Below are positions 41,285 to 50,612 of a stretch of DNA of 64,000 nucleotides, piece after piece. The position numbers and the translations under genes are program-made. Below the pieces are notes generated by a model, which did no database searches, had not been told where the DNA came from, and saw only the letters and a program-made list of their open reading frames with translations. Positions within the stretch are counted from its first letter, which is position 1; each line of letters starts with the position of its first letter. The stretch is from a bacterium (GTDB lineage Bacteria > AUK180): the NCBI GenBank assembly GCA_023133295.1, contig JAGLWT010000023.1:1-64000 (forward strand). Reading direction: 5' to 3'.

Positions 41285-43465
41285 ATGAAAAACCGTATTT
41301 TGCTCGTTTTCTGTGCATTTTTTACACTTGCCCTCACAAGTTTTGCGGATGGATACATTGTTCCCCGGCCAAGGCCGAGGCCGATGCCAAAACCACTTAG
41401 ACACCTAACTGTTAATTATCATAAGGTCTATGTCACCATTGAAAACCAACTGGTAACAACACGAGTAGAGCAGGAATTCCATAATCCGAATTCGCGGATT
41501 TTCGAAGGAGATTATATATTCCCAATCCCAAAGGGCGCTGTTATTACTGATTTCGCAATATGGGAAAATGGAAAGAAATTAAAAGGTGAGATCCTGAAAG
41601 CGGACGAAGCGAGAAAAATATACCAGGACATCGTAAGGCAGATGCGGGACCCGGGCTTACTCGAATTTCAGGGAACGGATACATACAGGGTCAGGGTTTT
41701 CCCAATCCAACCAAAAGCTAATAAGAAGATCGAGATCGAGTATACTCAAATGCTGAAAAATGAAAACGGTTTGATGAGATACCAGTATCCCTTGAAAATC
41801 GAAGCTCTGGGAAGAGAGAAGATCAAAGAAGTTCTCATTCAGTGCAGCATCGACTCAGATGACCCGATCAAAAATATATATTCTTCTACCCATGATATCT
41901 CCTTGCCTTCAAGAAGCGAAAAGAGCGCTAAAGTATCCTTTGAGGCAAATAACTTCCTTCCCGACAAGGACTTTGTGCTATATTATTCGGTATCTTCGGA
42001 TAATGTCGGAATAAACCTCCTCACATATAAAGAGGGGGACGATGATGGGTATTTTATCGCGCTCTTCGCGCCGAAACATCGTATCGATAAAAAGGAAATA
42101 CAGCCCAAGAATATTATTTTCGTAATCGACAGATCCGGCTCAATGAGTGGAGAGAAGATCGTGCAGGCAAAGGCAGGACTGAAATTCTGCGTTGAGAATC
42201 TGAATGAAAATGATCATTATAATATTATCGCCTTCAGCGATTACAGGGAGACGCTTTCCAAATGGCCCATCAAGGCATCAAAGGCCAATCTGAAGAAAGG
42301 ACTGGACTTCATCAAGAATTTCAATGCCACCGGTGGAACCGATATAAATTCCGCATTGAAGGAAGCGCTGGAGATGTTCGAAGGAAAAAGCAAGAACTAC
42401 ATAATTTTCTTGACCGACGGACTGGCAACGGTCGGAGAACAGAGAGAAGAGAAGATCATACGAAATATCAGCAAAGCAAATGATGTCAATGCAAGGATCT
42501 TTGTCTGGGGAGTAGGATATGATGTCAACACTCACCTTCTTGACCGATGCGCAAATGATAATAAAGGAGCGTCAGAATACATCGAACCCAAGGAAAATAT
42601 CGAGATCAAGATCTCAAATTTCTATTCCAAGATACAGAACCCCTTCCTTTCAGACCTGGAGTTTTCTGTGGGAAAGATCGAGATATATGACATATTTCCA
42701 AAAACGCTGCCGGATCTCTTTGCTGGAAGTCAGCTAGTAATAACCGGAAGGTATAAATCTTCGGGTTCGGGAACCATGCAATTAAGCGGAACTGTGAATG
42801 ACAAACAGATCTTTTTCAAAAAGAAAGCAAAATTCCCCGGTAAGGACCTTGAGAAGGATACAATTCCATATATCTGGGCAGCCCGAAAGATCGGATATCT
42901 TACTGAACAGGTAAGATTGAGTCATAATAAAGAGTTGATCGATGAGATCATACGGCTTTCAAAGAAATTCGGCATAGTCACCGAGTACACTTCATTCCTT
43001 GCCAGAGCGGATGCGGCGGGTGCTGGCGTTAAAGAGGAAAGAAGAATGTTCGACAGTATGGCGGCACCAGCCATGGAAAAGAAATCCGGTATGCACGCCG
43101 TCAAGCAAAGTAAAAAGATCGGAAAGATGAAATCAGCGCAGGTCGCGCAGAAGAATGTATATTACGATGCTGAAGGTGACAAAGTTGAAGTAGATACGCT
43201 CACAAATGTCTCCCAGCAGAGCTTTGTGAAAAGCGGCAATGAATGGCAATCCTTGGATATCGAAAAGGATAAGGACCCGGACATCATTATTGAGGCCTTT
43301 TCAGAAGCGTACTTCCAGATCGCGCAGGAATACCCCGGCATCATCAAATATCTGAGCTTGGGAAATAATATCACTATTAAGTTCAAGGGTAAGATCCTGA
43401 AGATAAGCGAAAAAGAAGGAAAGAAAACTCTTACTAAGAAAGAATTGACAATAATCTGGGATTAA
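41285..43465 (+). CDS. exported VIT / von Willebrand A domain protein
   Basis: A 726-aa protein. A signal peptide (ILLVFCAFFTLALTSFADG) and a Pro/Arg stretch (RPRPRPMPKP) precede a VIT domain (~45-180: VYVTIENQLVTTRVEQEFHN, YIFPIPKGAVITDFAIWENG, YRVRVFPIQPKANKKIEI). The vWA domain (~272-450) has a complete metal-ion-dependent adhesion site: Asp282-x-Ser-x-Ser in DRSGSMSG, Thr352 in TGGTDINSAL and Asp378 in LTDGLATVG. The pairing is that of inter-alpha-trypsin-inhibitor heavy chains and many bacterial envelope proteins; the function in bacteria is usually ligand or matrix binding. The C-terminal ~250 residues (KKFGIVTEYTSFLARAD, then a charged region) have no known domain. The ribosome site is GGGAG. 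It probably faces the periplasm or outside. Confidence 0.88.
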   Translation: MKNRILLVFCAFFTLALTSFADGYIVPRPRPRPMPKPLRHLTVNYHKVYVTIENQLVTTRVEQEFHNPNSRIFEGDYIFPIPKGAVITDFAIWENGKKLKGEILKADEARKIYQDIVRQMRDPGLLEFQGTDTYRVRVFPIQPKANKKIEIEYTQMLKNENGLMRYQYPLKIEALGREKIKEVLIQCSIDSDDPIKNIYSSTHDISLPSRSEKSAKVSFEANNFLPDKDFVLYYSVSSDNVGINLLTYKEGDDDGYFIALFAPKHRIDKKEIQPKNIIFVIDRSGSMSGEKIVQAKAGLKFCVENLNENDHYNIIAFSDYRETLSKWPIKASKANLKKGLDFIKNFNATGGTDINSALKEALEMFEGKSKNYIIFLTDGLATVGEQREEKIIRNISKANDVNARIFVWGVGYDVNTHLLDRCANDNKGASEYIEPKENIEIKISNFYSKIQNPFLSDLEFSVGKIEIYDIFPKTLPDLFAGSQLVITGRYKSSGSGTMQLSGTVNDKQIFFKKKAKFPGKDLEKDTIPYIWAARKIGYLTEQVRLSHNKELIDEIIRLSKKFGIVTEYTSFLARADAAGAGVKEERRMFDSMAAPAMEKKSGMHAVKQSKKIGKMKSAQVAQKNVYYDAEGDKVEVDTLTNVSQQSFVKSGNEWQSLDIEKDKDPDIIIEAFSEAYFQIAQEYPGIIKYLSLGNNITIKFKGKILKISEKEGKKTLTKKELTIIWD

Positions 43466-43473
43466 TTATCCTG

Positions 43474-43517
43474 GAATCAGAACACTTAGGGAAGGGGGCG
43501 ACAATTGCCCCCTCCCC
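43474..43517. terminator. hairpin between convergent genes, next to a repeat end
   Basis: GGGAAGGGGGC-GACAATT-GCCCCCTCCCC (43489-43517) lies between the stops at 43465 and 43524 and could terminate both convergent genes; the T-runs are short. Immediately before it is GAATCAGAACACTTA (43474-43488), the outermost 15 bp of the element end. Confidence 0.6.
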
Positions 43518-43523
43518 TTACTG

Positions 43524-43949
43524 CTACTCTAAGAACTTTGAATCTTCGATTGTGCTGGAAGAGATCTTCCACACTCCATCGTCTTTCTTTAGAATAACGG
43601 TCGACACCATCCTATTGGTTTTAAAGTCGGGACCGGAAACTTTTGTTGTGGTAACATCAAGACGCACCTTGGCTTCATCTCCCTCAATACCGATAAAAGC
43701 TTTTTCATTGATATCATATTTGAAATCATATTCCTTGAACATCGTATCCAGCATTTTGCGTACTGTATCCAGAGACGGGGCGGAAGAATGTATTGTCGCC
43801 ACATAAGCATCTACATCCTCATCAGCCGTTGCTTTAAGGCTGTCATTAATGGTCTTCATTACAGCATCTTCATCGGAAAGCACTCCTGTACAGGAAAGCG
43901 AAATCAAAACAAAAGCGAGCAACATAGCAAAAATCGAAAGTCTTTTCAT
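43524..43949 (-). CDS. lipoprotein with NTF2/SnoaL-like domain
   Basis: A 141-aa predicted lipoprotein: leader SIFAMLLAFVLISLSC with lipobox LSLSC. The mature part matches the NTF2-like (SnoaL/DUF4440) cone fold: DEDAVMKTINDSLKATADED at the N-terminus, DVDAYVATIHSSAPSLDTVR, then FIGIEGDEAKVRLDV, MVSTVILKKDDGVWKISSST. Such domains often bind a small hydrophobic ligand; no catalytic residues are evident. I chose the ATG at 43949, which has GAGG 7 nt upstream, instead of the one four codons earlier. Monocistronic; it converges with the VIT/vWA gene. Confidence 0.8.
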   Translation of the reverse strand: MKRLSIFAMLLAFVLISLSCTGVLSDEDAVMKTINDSLKATADEDVDAYVATIHSSAPSLDTVRKMLDTMFKEYDFKYDINEKAFIGIEGDEAKVRLDVTTTKVSGPDFKTNRMVSTVILKKDDGVWKISSSTIEDSKFLE

Positions 43950-43983
43950 TGTAAACCTCATTTGACAGGATAACCTATTTTTT

Positions 43984-44233
43984 AAATTTTGCCAAATAGA
44001 CCCGAAGAGAAGGTGGTTAAAAGGTTGAATTGCTCAAATATTCAAAGTTCGTCATTCCCGACTCGATCGGGAATCCATCTTTCTCAACTTGTGCCTGGTG
44101 CACTTGTTGCTTGTGCTCTGCGAAGCATAACCTTGAACCTTTGAACTTTTGAACAATCCTATTCACCTCGCGCCTCTCATGCTGAACAAAATAGCATCGG
44201 CCATTGTTAATGTATTTATGAATCAGATCACTA
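43984..44233 (+). repeat. repeat block ending in element right terminus
   Basis: It contains the palindromic GTCATTCCCGACTCGATCGG unit (again at 50962), ACCTTGAACCTTTGAACTTT filler (also at 13190), CACCTCGCGCCTCTCATGC, and the terminal motif GGCCATTGTTAATGTATTTA followed by TGAATCAGATCACTA, which ends at 44233. No gene seen. The AT-rich section 44234-44325 after it shows nothing recognisable. Confidence 0.6.
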
Positions 44234-44325
44234 CAATATGTATTCTGTCGAATATAATATGAATTATATGATCCTAAATCCGGATATTTTCATATCGTGC
44301 AACCCCTGCAACCATCGTCCCTATT

Positions 44326-44739
44326 TTAATTTTTCACATAACTATGTTTTTTTATTGTTGCGGAAACCTTTTTATTAAAAAGAAATACTATTAGAAATGA
44401 AAAAATCAATAAGTATACTATTAATTTTATATCAATACCTAAATGTAAGGCATTATCAATTCCGGCATAAAATATTACAATAAAGCCCAATATACTTGTT
44501 ATAATTAATATTATTTTTCCCCAATTTTTTAAAAGAATTAATCCAATACATCCTATAATAGCAATCACAAAATAAATACAAAAGAATATTAATATATCTT
44601 TTGGATAAAATATTTTGTCAATAATGGGAATATCTGTAATTTTGAAAAACTGTATAAAAAAATATATTTCACAAAAACAACTTAAAGCTAAATACAAAAG
44701 GCCCACAGTTTTAACAAGATTAATTATTTTCAAATTCAT
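44326..44739 (-). CDS. AT-rich four-helix membrane protein
   Basis: A 137-aa protein with four hydrophobic segments: LVKTVGLLYLALSCFCEIYF, LIFFCIYFVIAIIGCIGLIL, IILIITSILGFIVIFYAGI and IKLIVYLLIFSFLIVFLF. Function unknown. I start it at the ATG with GGAGG 8 nt upstream; the longer frame runs into the old transposon end. Its DNA is far more AT-rich than its neighbours (many AAT, ATA, TTA codons). It lies immediately downstream of the end of a dead IS3-type element, so it was probably acquired horizontally. Confidence 0.65.
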   Translation of the reverse strand: MNLKIINLVKTVGLLYLALSCFCEIYFFIQFFKITDIPIIDKIFYPKDILIFFCIYFVIAIIGCIGLILLKNWGKIILIITSILGFIVIFYAGIDNALHLGIDIKLIVYLLIFSFLIVFLFNKKVSATIKKHSYVKN

Positions 44740-44761
44740 AAAATACCTCCTATGTGTAATT

Positions 44762-45023
44762 CTCCCCGTAAAATGAGACAAAAAACTTGCATTTTAGTTG
44801 ACTCTTTCAGATTGAATATAACACATTTCACCAATATTTTCAAAATATCTCTCGGTGAATTTTCTCGGAGTAAGATAACTCAGGGATTAATGCATCCTTT
44901 CTTTATTATAATAATCTATGTATCTATTTAATTCTCCGCTATATTCATCATATGCTTGAAAATCATTTAACCACATACATTCCTCTTTTATTGTTCTGAA
45001 AAACCTTTATATATAGCCGTTTT
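44762..45023 (-). pseudogene. decayed IS3-family transposase C-terminus
   Basis: On the minus strand one frame reads ENGYI-stop-RFFRTIKEECMWLNDFQ and later YIDYYNKERMH-stop-SLSYLTPRKF. This is the typical C-terminal end of the DDE integrase core of IS3-group transposases (RTIKEE, YNxxRxH, LgyxTP). Two stop codons interrupt it, and nothing of the N-terminal two thirds remains. After the natural stop (44794-44796) the motif TGTCTCATTTTACGGGGAG (44762-44780) probably marks the old right end of the element. Confidence 0.75.
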
Positions 45024-45063
45024 CCTTTGAGAAAATCTGGGACTATAGATTTTTCACTATTCA

Positions 45064-45798
45064 CTATATTTCGTGCAGTATCCAGACATTGGGCTCGACA
45101 TATTCGCCGAGATCTTTCTCCATGTCAATGTTTACGGGAACGAGGGCTCCGGGGATCACATATTTTCCTGTTTGAAAGAATTTCATCTTTGTCCACTCTT
45201 CCCATTCCGCTATTGTCCCTGATATATACATTGCCTCATGACACGGTTTAACGATGCTGCCTCCAGCTCGGATATGCACACGCAGCCATGGGTCAAAGGG
45301 CAGTCCATCATCCCGTTTCCAGTTAATATAGTCGTCAATTGAAGAAATCGGATATGAGGGTTTCAGATTCGGTCTTACAGGAATGATCACCTTATTTAAA
45401 CCATATGCTGCAGCGGTGGCGAACATCTCTTTTAAAAGAAGGGTGCTGATGCCTTTTCCCCTGAATCGGGTATTTACTGCGATCTGAAGGCCGCATAAAA
45501 TATTGGGTTTGCGGTCATTTTCATGGTCTTCAATACTCTTTCCGAGAGCCCAGTCCCACGCCTTTTCGGGTAGTTTTGATATCTCCTCATCAAAACTTAT
45601 CGGGATCGTGTTCGCAACGCCTACGAGCTCATTATCTAAACTCAATGAAACCTGGAAATCATCAAAATATTCAAAGAGTTTCTCCCAGTATTTGTTAGCT
45701 ACCGAATCGTGGTACATGAATTCAGCCCAGCTGTCTTTTGTCATCTCGTTCTGCATCTCATTATGCCCGTCAATCTTCCGGATCACTTTATATTCCAC
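45064..45798 (-). CDS. GNAT-family acetyltransferase
   Basis: A 244-aa protein of the GCN5-related N-acetyltransferase type. The acetyl-CoA-binding element is visible as LQIAVNTRFRGKGISTLLLK (the R/Q-x-x-G-x-G/A loop reads RFRGKG), followed by FATAAAYGLNKVIIPVRP. An acidic N-terminal part (MTKDSWAEFMYHDSVANKYW) and a C-terminal ~90 residues with WEEWTKMKFFQTGKYVIPGA complete the fold. The acceptor is unknown. The GTG start at 45798 is chosen because GAGG lies 5 nt before it and it falls two bases after the stop of the metalloprotease gene. The pair is thus an operon. The larger ORF would overlap the upstream gene by 56 bp. Confidence 0.75.
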   Translation of the reverse strand: MEYKVIRKIDGHNEMQNEMTKDSWAEFMYHDSVANKYWEKLFEYFDDFQVSLSLDNELVGVANTIPISFDEEISKLPEKAWDWALGKSIEDHENDRKPNILCGLQIAVNTRFRGKGISTLLLKEMFATAAAYGLNKVIIPVRPNLKPSYPISSIDDYINWKRDDGLPFDPWLRVHIRAGGSIVKPCHEAMYISGTIAEWEEWTKMKFFQTGKYVIPGALVPVNIDMEKDLGEYVEPNVWILHEI

Positions 45799-45799
45799 T

Positions 45800-46468
45800 T
45801 TAACCTCGTAGTTTTCTGATAATATTGAATTCCGGCCTTCCGGCTTGAGAAACAAGCTCAGTTAGAGACATTGTCTTTAAAAGGTTTCTGAAGAGCTTTG
45901 CGTACAGCCGATAACTTCCTCTTTCTTCATTGGTGATGATGTTTATCATATCCTTGATCTTCATATCGATTGGATCGTTGATGAACTGTCTGGCCGCAAA
46001 TAATGCAAATCCCTCGAAAAACCAGATCGGTCCCATGGCATCCTCATCGCCCTTCAGTATTCTGACATGCAGACGGTGCGCCATCTCATGAGTGATGAGT
46101 TTTTGAAATGAATCGTCCTCAATGCCGTCGGGATAGTTTTCACTATAAAGTGCCGGTGAAACAGATATAAATATATCTTCTTCAAGTGCTGCGGAATATT
46201 CTTTGGGGAGCTGAACACTCTGCCCGACATTGCAGAGCTCTTTCAGGCGAAAATCATAGTCGGATTTCTTATCGTAGATCTCCGCACTTTTGGCAAATGG
46301 TTTATCCATAAGCCCTTCCCATCCGAATTTACAGGCAAATGCCTTGAGTTCCTTTTGTGCTTTGATGATCCAAGAGCTCAATAATTCCCGCTCGGCTTCT
46401 AATTCCGGTGAAAGTATCAGCGGGATCTCAAAAACACCGCTTTCCAAAGGGTTGATATTATTATCCAT
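45800..46468 (-). CDS. putative gluzincin metalloprotease
   Basis: A 222-aa soluble protein with the zinc protease motif HEMAH (His127, Glu128, His131, in LITHEMAHRLHVR) and a downstream third-ligand candidate Glu152 in WFFEGFALFAAR, the gluzincin/peptidase MA spacing. There is no signal peptide, so it is either cytoplasmic or exported by an unusual route. The family often has a longer C-terminal domain. On the minus strand TATAAT (46474-46479) lies only five bases before the ATG and there is no Shine-Dalgarno, so the mRNA may be leaderless. The acetyltransferase gene follows with a one-base gap. Confidence 0.7.
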   Translation of the reverse strand: MDNNINPLESGVFEIPLILSPELEAERELLSSWIIKAQKELKAFACKFGWEGLMDKPFAKSAEIYDKKSDYDFRLKELCNVGQSVQLPKEYSAALEEDIFISVSPALYSENYPDGIEDDSFQKLITHEMAHRLHVRILKGDEDAMGPIWFFEGFALFAARQFINDPIDMKIKDMINIITNEERGSYRLYAKLFRNLLKTMSLTELVSQAGRPEFNIIRKLRG

Positions 46469-46473
46469 GGAGA

Positions 46474-46503
46474 ATTATACACTAAAGAATGAGGATTTTA
46501 CAA
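46474..46503 (-). promoter_or_regulatory. promoter giving a leaderless metalloprotease mRNA
   Basis: TTGTAA (46498-46503) and TATAAT (46474-46479) with an 18-bp spacer on the minus strand. The -10 box ends five bases before the ATG, so transcription should start at or next to the start codon. Confidence 0.45.
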
Positions 46504-46745
46504 ACTTCGGTCTTTGTAAGGTGAGTAGGATGAATAGTAAGTGCACCGCGAAGCTTGTCCCATATTTCGATTGGGGTACGGCGTAAAATGATTGTAACAG
46601 AAAAATTATTGTTTTAGACGAAACAATGTCTTTCCGGTTACAGGTGTGGATATTGGTTTCGTTTTCACCTCGCACTTCGTACTTCCAACGTCGTACCTCG
46701 TTCGCCCCCGGCGAACGATCATCGTTGCTTTTTTTCTGAAAAAGT
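46504..46745. repeat. repeat-filled gap with CCGTAACCGGAAA family copy
   Basis: No gene. It holds the inverted copy of the second repeat family (46630-46661: CCGGTTACAGGTGTGGATAT then TGGTTTCGTTTTCACCTC). GCACTTCGTACTTC-type filler follows. The 50671-50710 and 56895-56934 copies are in the opposite orientation. Confidence 0.55.
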
Positions 46746-46769
46746 AATAAAATCATTTACAGGGTTGAT

Positions 46770-49700
46770 ATGAAGAAAAATTTAGTTCCCGCATACATTT
46801 TAGACAATTTCGACAAGGGCGTAACAAGCGGTTATTTCACCGGATCGGTGATCTCCGCTGATATCAAAGGATTCACTTCCATTACAGAAGAATTGATGAA
46901 ACATGGGCAAGCCGGCGCGGAAGTCCTTTCAGAGATAATTAACGGAATATTCTCGACAGCTATATCCCATATTTTCGACCATGAAGGATGGGTAACATCA
47001 TTTGCCGGAGATGCCTTCACCGCGGTATTTCCCGGGGATTTCGGCAAGAAGGCGTATTCCTCCGCAAGTGCCATCCGTGACTTCATCCTCTCAAAGAGCG
47101 ATGTGAGCACCACATATGGGAATTTTTCCATATCCGCCCGTATCGGTATTGCCAGAGGCAAGGTGAAATGGGAGATCGCAAAAGGCGATCGCCAGTCCAG
47201 CTATTATTTTTTCGGCAATGTCATCAAAGAAGCCGGAGAAGCTCAGACAAGCTGTCGTCCGGGTGGGATCAATATCAGCGGATTCAAAGAGCCGAAGCTG
47301 GTCAAGCCGATAGAACGCGGTTTCTCCCTGATATCCAAGACCTCGAAAAAACATATCCCCAGCTTTATCCCGGACTCTGTTCTGGATCTGAATACTTCCG
47401 GGGAGTTTAGAAATATTGTAAGCGTATTTCTGTCATTCAAACCCGGAGATGACCTCACTTCCTTTGTCGCGGATCTATCCGACGCAGCCCTGAAAGCCGG
47501 TGGATTTCTGAATAAGATCGATTACGGTGATAAGGGCTGGATAGCTTTGATCATTTTCGGTGCACCGGTCGCGGTCGAAAATCAGGCGAATCATGCATTA
47601 AACTTCTGCGACATCCTTCTGGCAGAGTATCCGGATATAAGGTTCGGGGTCACGGAAGGCAAAGCTTTTTCCGGATTCATCGGCGGAGAAGAAGCGAATG
47701 AATATACATCACTGGGTGAGGTTGTCAACCTTTCAGCAAGACTCTCCACACTTGAAGGAGAATACGGAATAATAACCGATGAAAGGGTGCATTCAGATAC
47801 CGCTGACAGATACGACTTTGAAGAGATCAGCGAGATTGTCCTCAAAGGATTTGAAGGTAATATTACCGCATACCGGATATCCGGGACAAAGAGGCGTAAG
47901 TTCAAGGAGTTTCAAGGGGAATTCATAGGAAGAGAGGATGAGTTGAATTCACTGATCGGGGTCGCACGGAATACCTTTGAAAAGCGCAGCCCTTCTTTGA
48001 TCTATGTTGATGGGCCCGCGGGAATCGGAAAAAGCCGGATCGTGCAGGCGATCCGACAGTCAGATACCGCAGCGAAAGCCCGTTGGATATTCATGCCCAG
48101 TGATGAAGTTATCCGCGATCCGTTCAATCCACTCCTTTATTATCTGAAAGATAAGTTCGCCTATTCTGATGAAGCCGGGATCGAAACCAATTTGGATAAT
48201 TTTGAGAAGGCATATGAAGGCCTCCTGAGCACGCTTTGTGATGATGATCTGAAGGATGAATTGATCCGTACAAAAAGCTTTATCGCGGCATTGCTTAACA
48301 TATTCTACGAAGATTCCTTATACGATGAAGTAGATGCTCAGGGAAGGTATGAAAATACGATATCCGCTCTGATATCACTTATTATTTCCGAGGGAACTGC
48401 CGGCTCGGTGATCATTGAATTGGATGACGGTCATTGGATGGATGATGATTCCAAGAAATTCTTTAATGAACTTTCTCAAGGGATCAAGGACCTGCCAATT
48501 CTCATCATATCGGAGTGCCGGTACACTGATGAAGGAAAACCCTTTGACCTTGGATTCTCCCTTACGGAAGTTGCACGGATCGATCTGGCCTCACTTGATG
48601 AGAATTCCGTCAGGAAGTTGATAGAAAAGGAATTAGAGGGGCAAATAGATAACCTTGTTTATGATCTAATCCTCAAAAAAAGCGAGGGCAACCCATTCTA
48701 TATCGAGCAGATCAGTCTTTATCTGAGGGAATCCGAAGCCTTGAAGATCGTTGAGAATGCCTTCACACTAAAGAGCGGCGATATCACATTTCCGATCGAC
48801 ATCGGTTCGGTAATAATAGCGCGTATCGATAGATTGGAATCAAGATTGAGGGATCTTATAAAGACCGCATCAGTGCTTGGAAAAGAGTTCTCAGCAAAGG
48901 TTCTCACGGGAATGCTCAAGGGACAACAACTTGATACTGACCTCCATGAGATCGAATCAGAAGCAATATGGTCAGCCATTTCTGAGATCTGGTATGTGTT
49001 CAAACATGCAATGATCAGAGATACTGTTTACAATATGCAATTGGAGAAAACGCTGAAGAACCTTCACAAATTGGCGGGCGACACTATGGAGGCAATCTAT
49101 TCGCAGGATTTATCTCCCCATTTGGCAGCCCTTGCATACCATTTTGAGAAAGCTGATATCTCCGATAAAGCAGCCCATTATCTGGAAAGAGCGGCAAGCA
49201 GCGCGCAGGAAAAGTACTTAAATCAGGAAGCACTCAATCTGTACTCACGACTATTGAACTTTCTTGATGAAGAGAAAAAAATAGTGGACATCAAGGTCGA
49301 GAGCGCAAGGATACATAAACTCATCGGAAATTACCCGCAGGGTTTGGAGGATTTGCAAGAGGCATTGACCATTTCAGATAATATCAAGGATTATGGCGCT
49401 TCTACGGCTAAGATCAAGCAGGAAATAGCTAACCTCAGCTGGCATTCCGGAGATTTCAAGCTCTGCCTTACTTCAGGGGAAGAGGCGTATGAGCTTTTTA
49501 CTCGATTAAAAGATCTCAGAGGAATGAGAAGCGCGATCGCCGATGTCGGCTATGCGCACTTTTTTCTAAATGATTATGATAAGGAGAAAGAATGCTTCCT
49601 CACTCAATTGGAATTGGCGGAAAAGATCGGCGACCCGCTTTTAAAGGGAATTGCGCTGGATGACCTAGGCGGGGTTTACAATGAAATGGGAGATCTGGAG

Positions 49701-50612
49701 AAAGCGTTGGAATGTCATCTTGAATATAAGGATATAAGCGAAAGCCTGAACGATAGAAATCATATGAAGATCGCTTATATGAGTCTGGGAAATGCCTATT
49801 ACGCACTCAATTCCTTTGATGATTCAAGAAAATATTATGAAATGCTCCATGAGATCTCAAAAGAGCAGGGAGATAGGTTCAGAACCGGTTTTGCGATCAT
49901 GTCTTTCGGCAATGTTGATCTTGCGGCAGGCAGGTATTCCAGTGCTATTAAACACACTGAGAAGGCTCTGAGTATGTCATTATTTCACGGAAAAAATATC
50001 GGATTGATCTACATCCTTGGCATTATAGGAAAATCCTATATGCATCTGGGAGATTATAAGACAGCGGAAGAGAAGTTTAAAAAGGCCTTGACATGTGCGC
50101 AAGATCTTGACAATCACAGAGGGATAGCGCATGCCAGCGGGATCTTAGGGCTTTTGTATTCAAAGATGAAAAGATATGATGAAGCGGAAACAAATCTTCA
50201 GCGATGTCTCAAGATAGCTGATAAATACGGCCTTGGGAGCTATGAGGCGATCTACTCAACAGAGCTTATAAATATCTTTATCGGCGCCGGGAAGGTGAAA
50301 GAAGCCCGGGAAATATTTGCCAGAACCAAGAAGTATGTTGATAAGCTGAACACCTTGAATACTTCCTATCAATTTGATCTTATAGAGGCCAAGCTTCTTG
50401 ATATAGAATCAAAAAAGGGTGAAGCGTCTGACTGTCTGAGAATAATGGCGGAGAAGTACACTTCATGTGATCACAAAGCTGAGATATACTATAGATTATT
50501 CAATCTCACCGGCTCCCGATCGGATAAGGAAGCGGCGAAGGACCAATATCAAGAATTCTCAAAGACCTCTGAGGCCATCCTGATAAAACAAAGATTGAAA
50601 GAATTGGCCTAG
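46770..50612 (+). CDS. sAC-like adenylyl cyclase-STAND ATPase-TPR protein (1280 aa)
   Basis: Same build as the 1415-aa protein. First cyclase domain: Asp31 in ISADIKGFTSITEEL and Asp81 in SFAGDAFTAVF. Second domain: Lys255 in DYGDKGWIALIIFGAP (the ADCY10-type substrate lysine), Thr313 in EYTSLGEVVNLSARLS, plus Asn320 and Arg324; a full active site is expected. P-loop GPAGIGKS at 415-422, Walker B VIIELDDGHWMD. From ~770 on, about twelve TPRs (LDDLGGVYNEMGDLEKALEC, LGNAYYALNSFDDSRKYYEM, SFGNVDLAAGRYSSAIKHTE). Cytoplasmic. The start ATG has only a weak ribosome site (AGGGTTG). Monocistronic, flanked on both sides by interspersed repeats. It should make cAMP in response to ATP, bicarbonate or a partner bound to the TPRs (the trigger is unknown). 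Confidence 0.9.
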   Translation: MKKNLVPAYILDNFDKGVTSGYFTGSVISADIKGFTSITEELMKHGQAGAEVLSEIINGIFSTAISHIFDHEGWVTSFAGDAFTAVFPGDFGKKAYSSASAIRDFILSKSDVSTTYGNFSISARIGIARGKVKWEIAKGDRQSSYYFFGNVIKEAGEAQTSCRPGGINISGFKEPKLVKPIERGFSLISKTSKKHIPSFIPDSVLDLNTSGEFRNIVSVFLSFKPGDDLTSFVADLSDAALKAGGFLNKIDYGDKGWIALIIFGAPVAVENQANHALNFCDILLAEYPDIRFGVTEGKAFSGFIGGEEANEYTSLGEVVNLSARLSTLEGEYGIITDERVHSDTADRYDFEEISEIVLKGFEGNITAYRISGTKRRKFKEFQGEFIGREDELNSLIGVARNTFEKRSPSLIYVDGPAGIGKSRIVQAIRQSDTAAKARWIFMPSDEVIRDPFNPLLYYLKDKFAYSDEAGIETNLDNFEKAYEGLLSTLCDDDLKDELIRTKSFIAALLNIFYEDSLYDEVDAQGRYENTISALISLIISEGTAGSVIIELDDGHWMDDDSKKFFNELSQGIKDLPILIISECRYTDEGKPFDLGFSLTEVARIDLASLDENSVRKLIEKELEGQIDNLVYDLILKKSEGNPFYIEQISLYLRESEALKIVENAFTLKSGDITFPIDIGSVIIARIDRLESRLRDLIKTASVLGKEFSAKVLTGMLKGQQLDTDLHEIESEAIWSAISEIWYVFKHAMIRDTVYNMQLEKTLKNLHKLAGDTMEAIYSQDLSPHLAALAYHFEKADISDKAAHYLERAASSAQEKYLNQEALNLYSRLLNFLDEEKKIVDIKVESARIHKLIGNYPQGLEDLQEALTISDNIKDYGASTAKIKQEIANLSWHSGDFKLCLTSGEEAYELFTRLKDLRGMRSAIADVGYAHFFLNDYDKEKECFLTQLELAEKIGDPLLKGIALDDLGGVYNEMGDLEKALECHLEYKDISESLNDRNHMKIAYMSLGNAYYALNSFDDSRKYYEMLHEISKEQGDRFRTGFAIMSFGNVDLAAGRYSSAIKHTEKALSMSLFHGKNIGLIYILGIIGKSYMHLGDYKTAEEKFKKALTCAQDLDNHRGIAHASGILGLLYSKMKRYDEAETNLQRCLKIADKYGLGSYEAIYSTELINIFIGAGKVKEAREIFARTKKYVDKLNTLNTSYQFDLIEAKLLDIESKKGEASDCLRIMAEKYTSCDHKAEIYYRLFNLTGSRSDKEAAKDQYQEFSKTSEAILIKQRLKELA

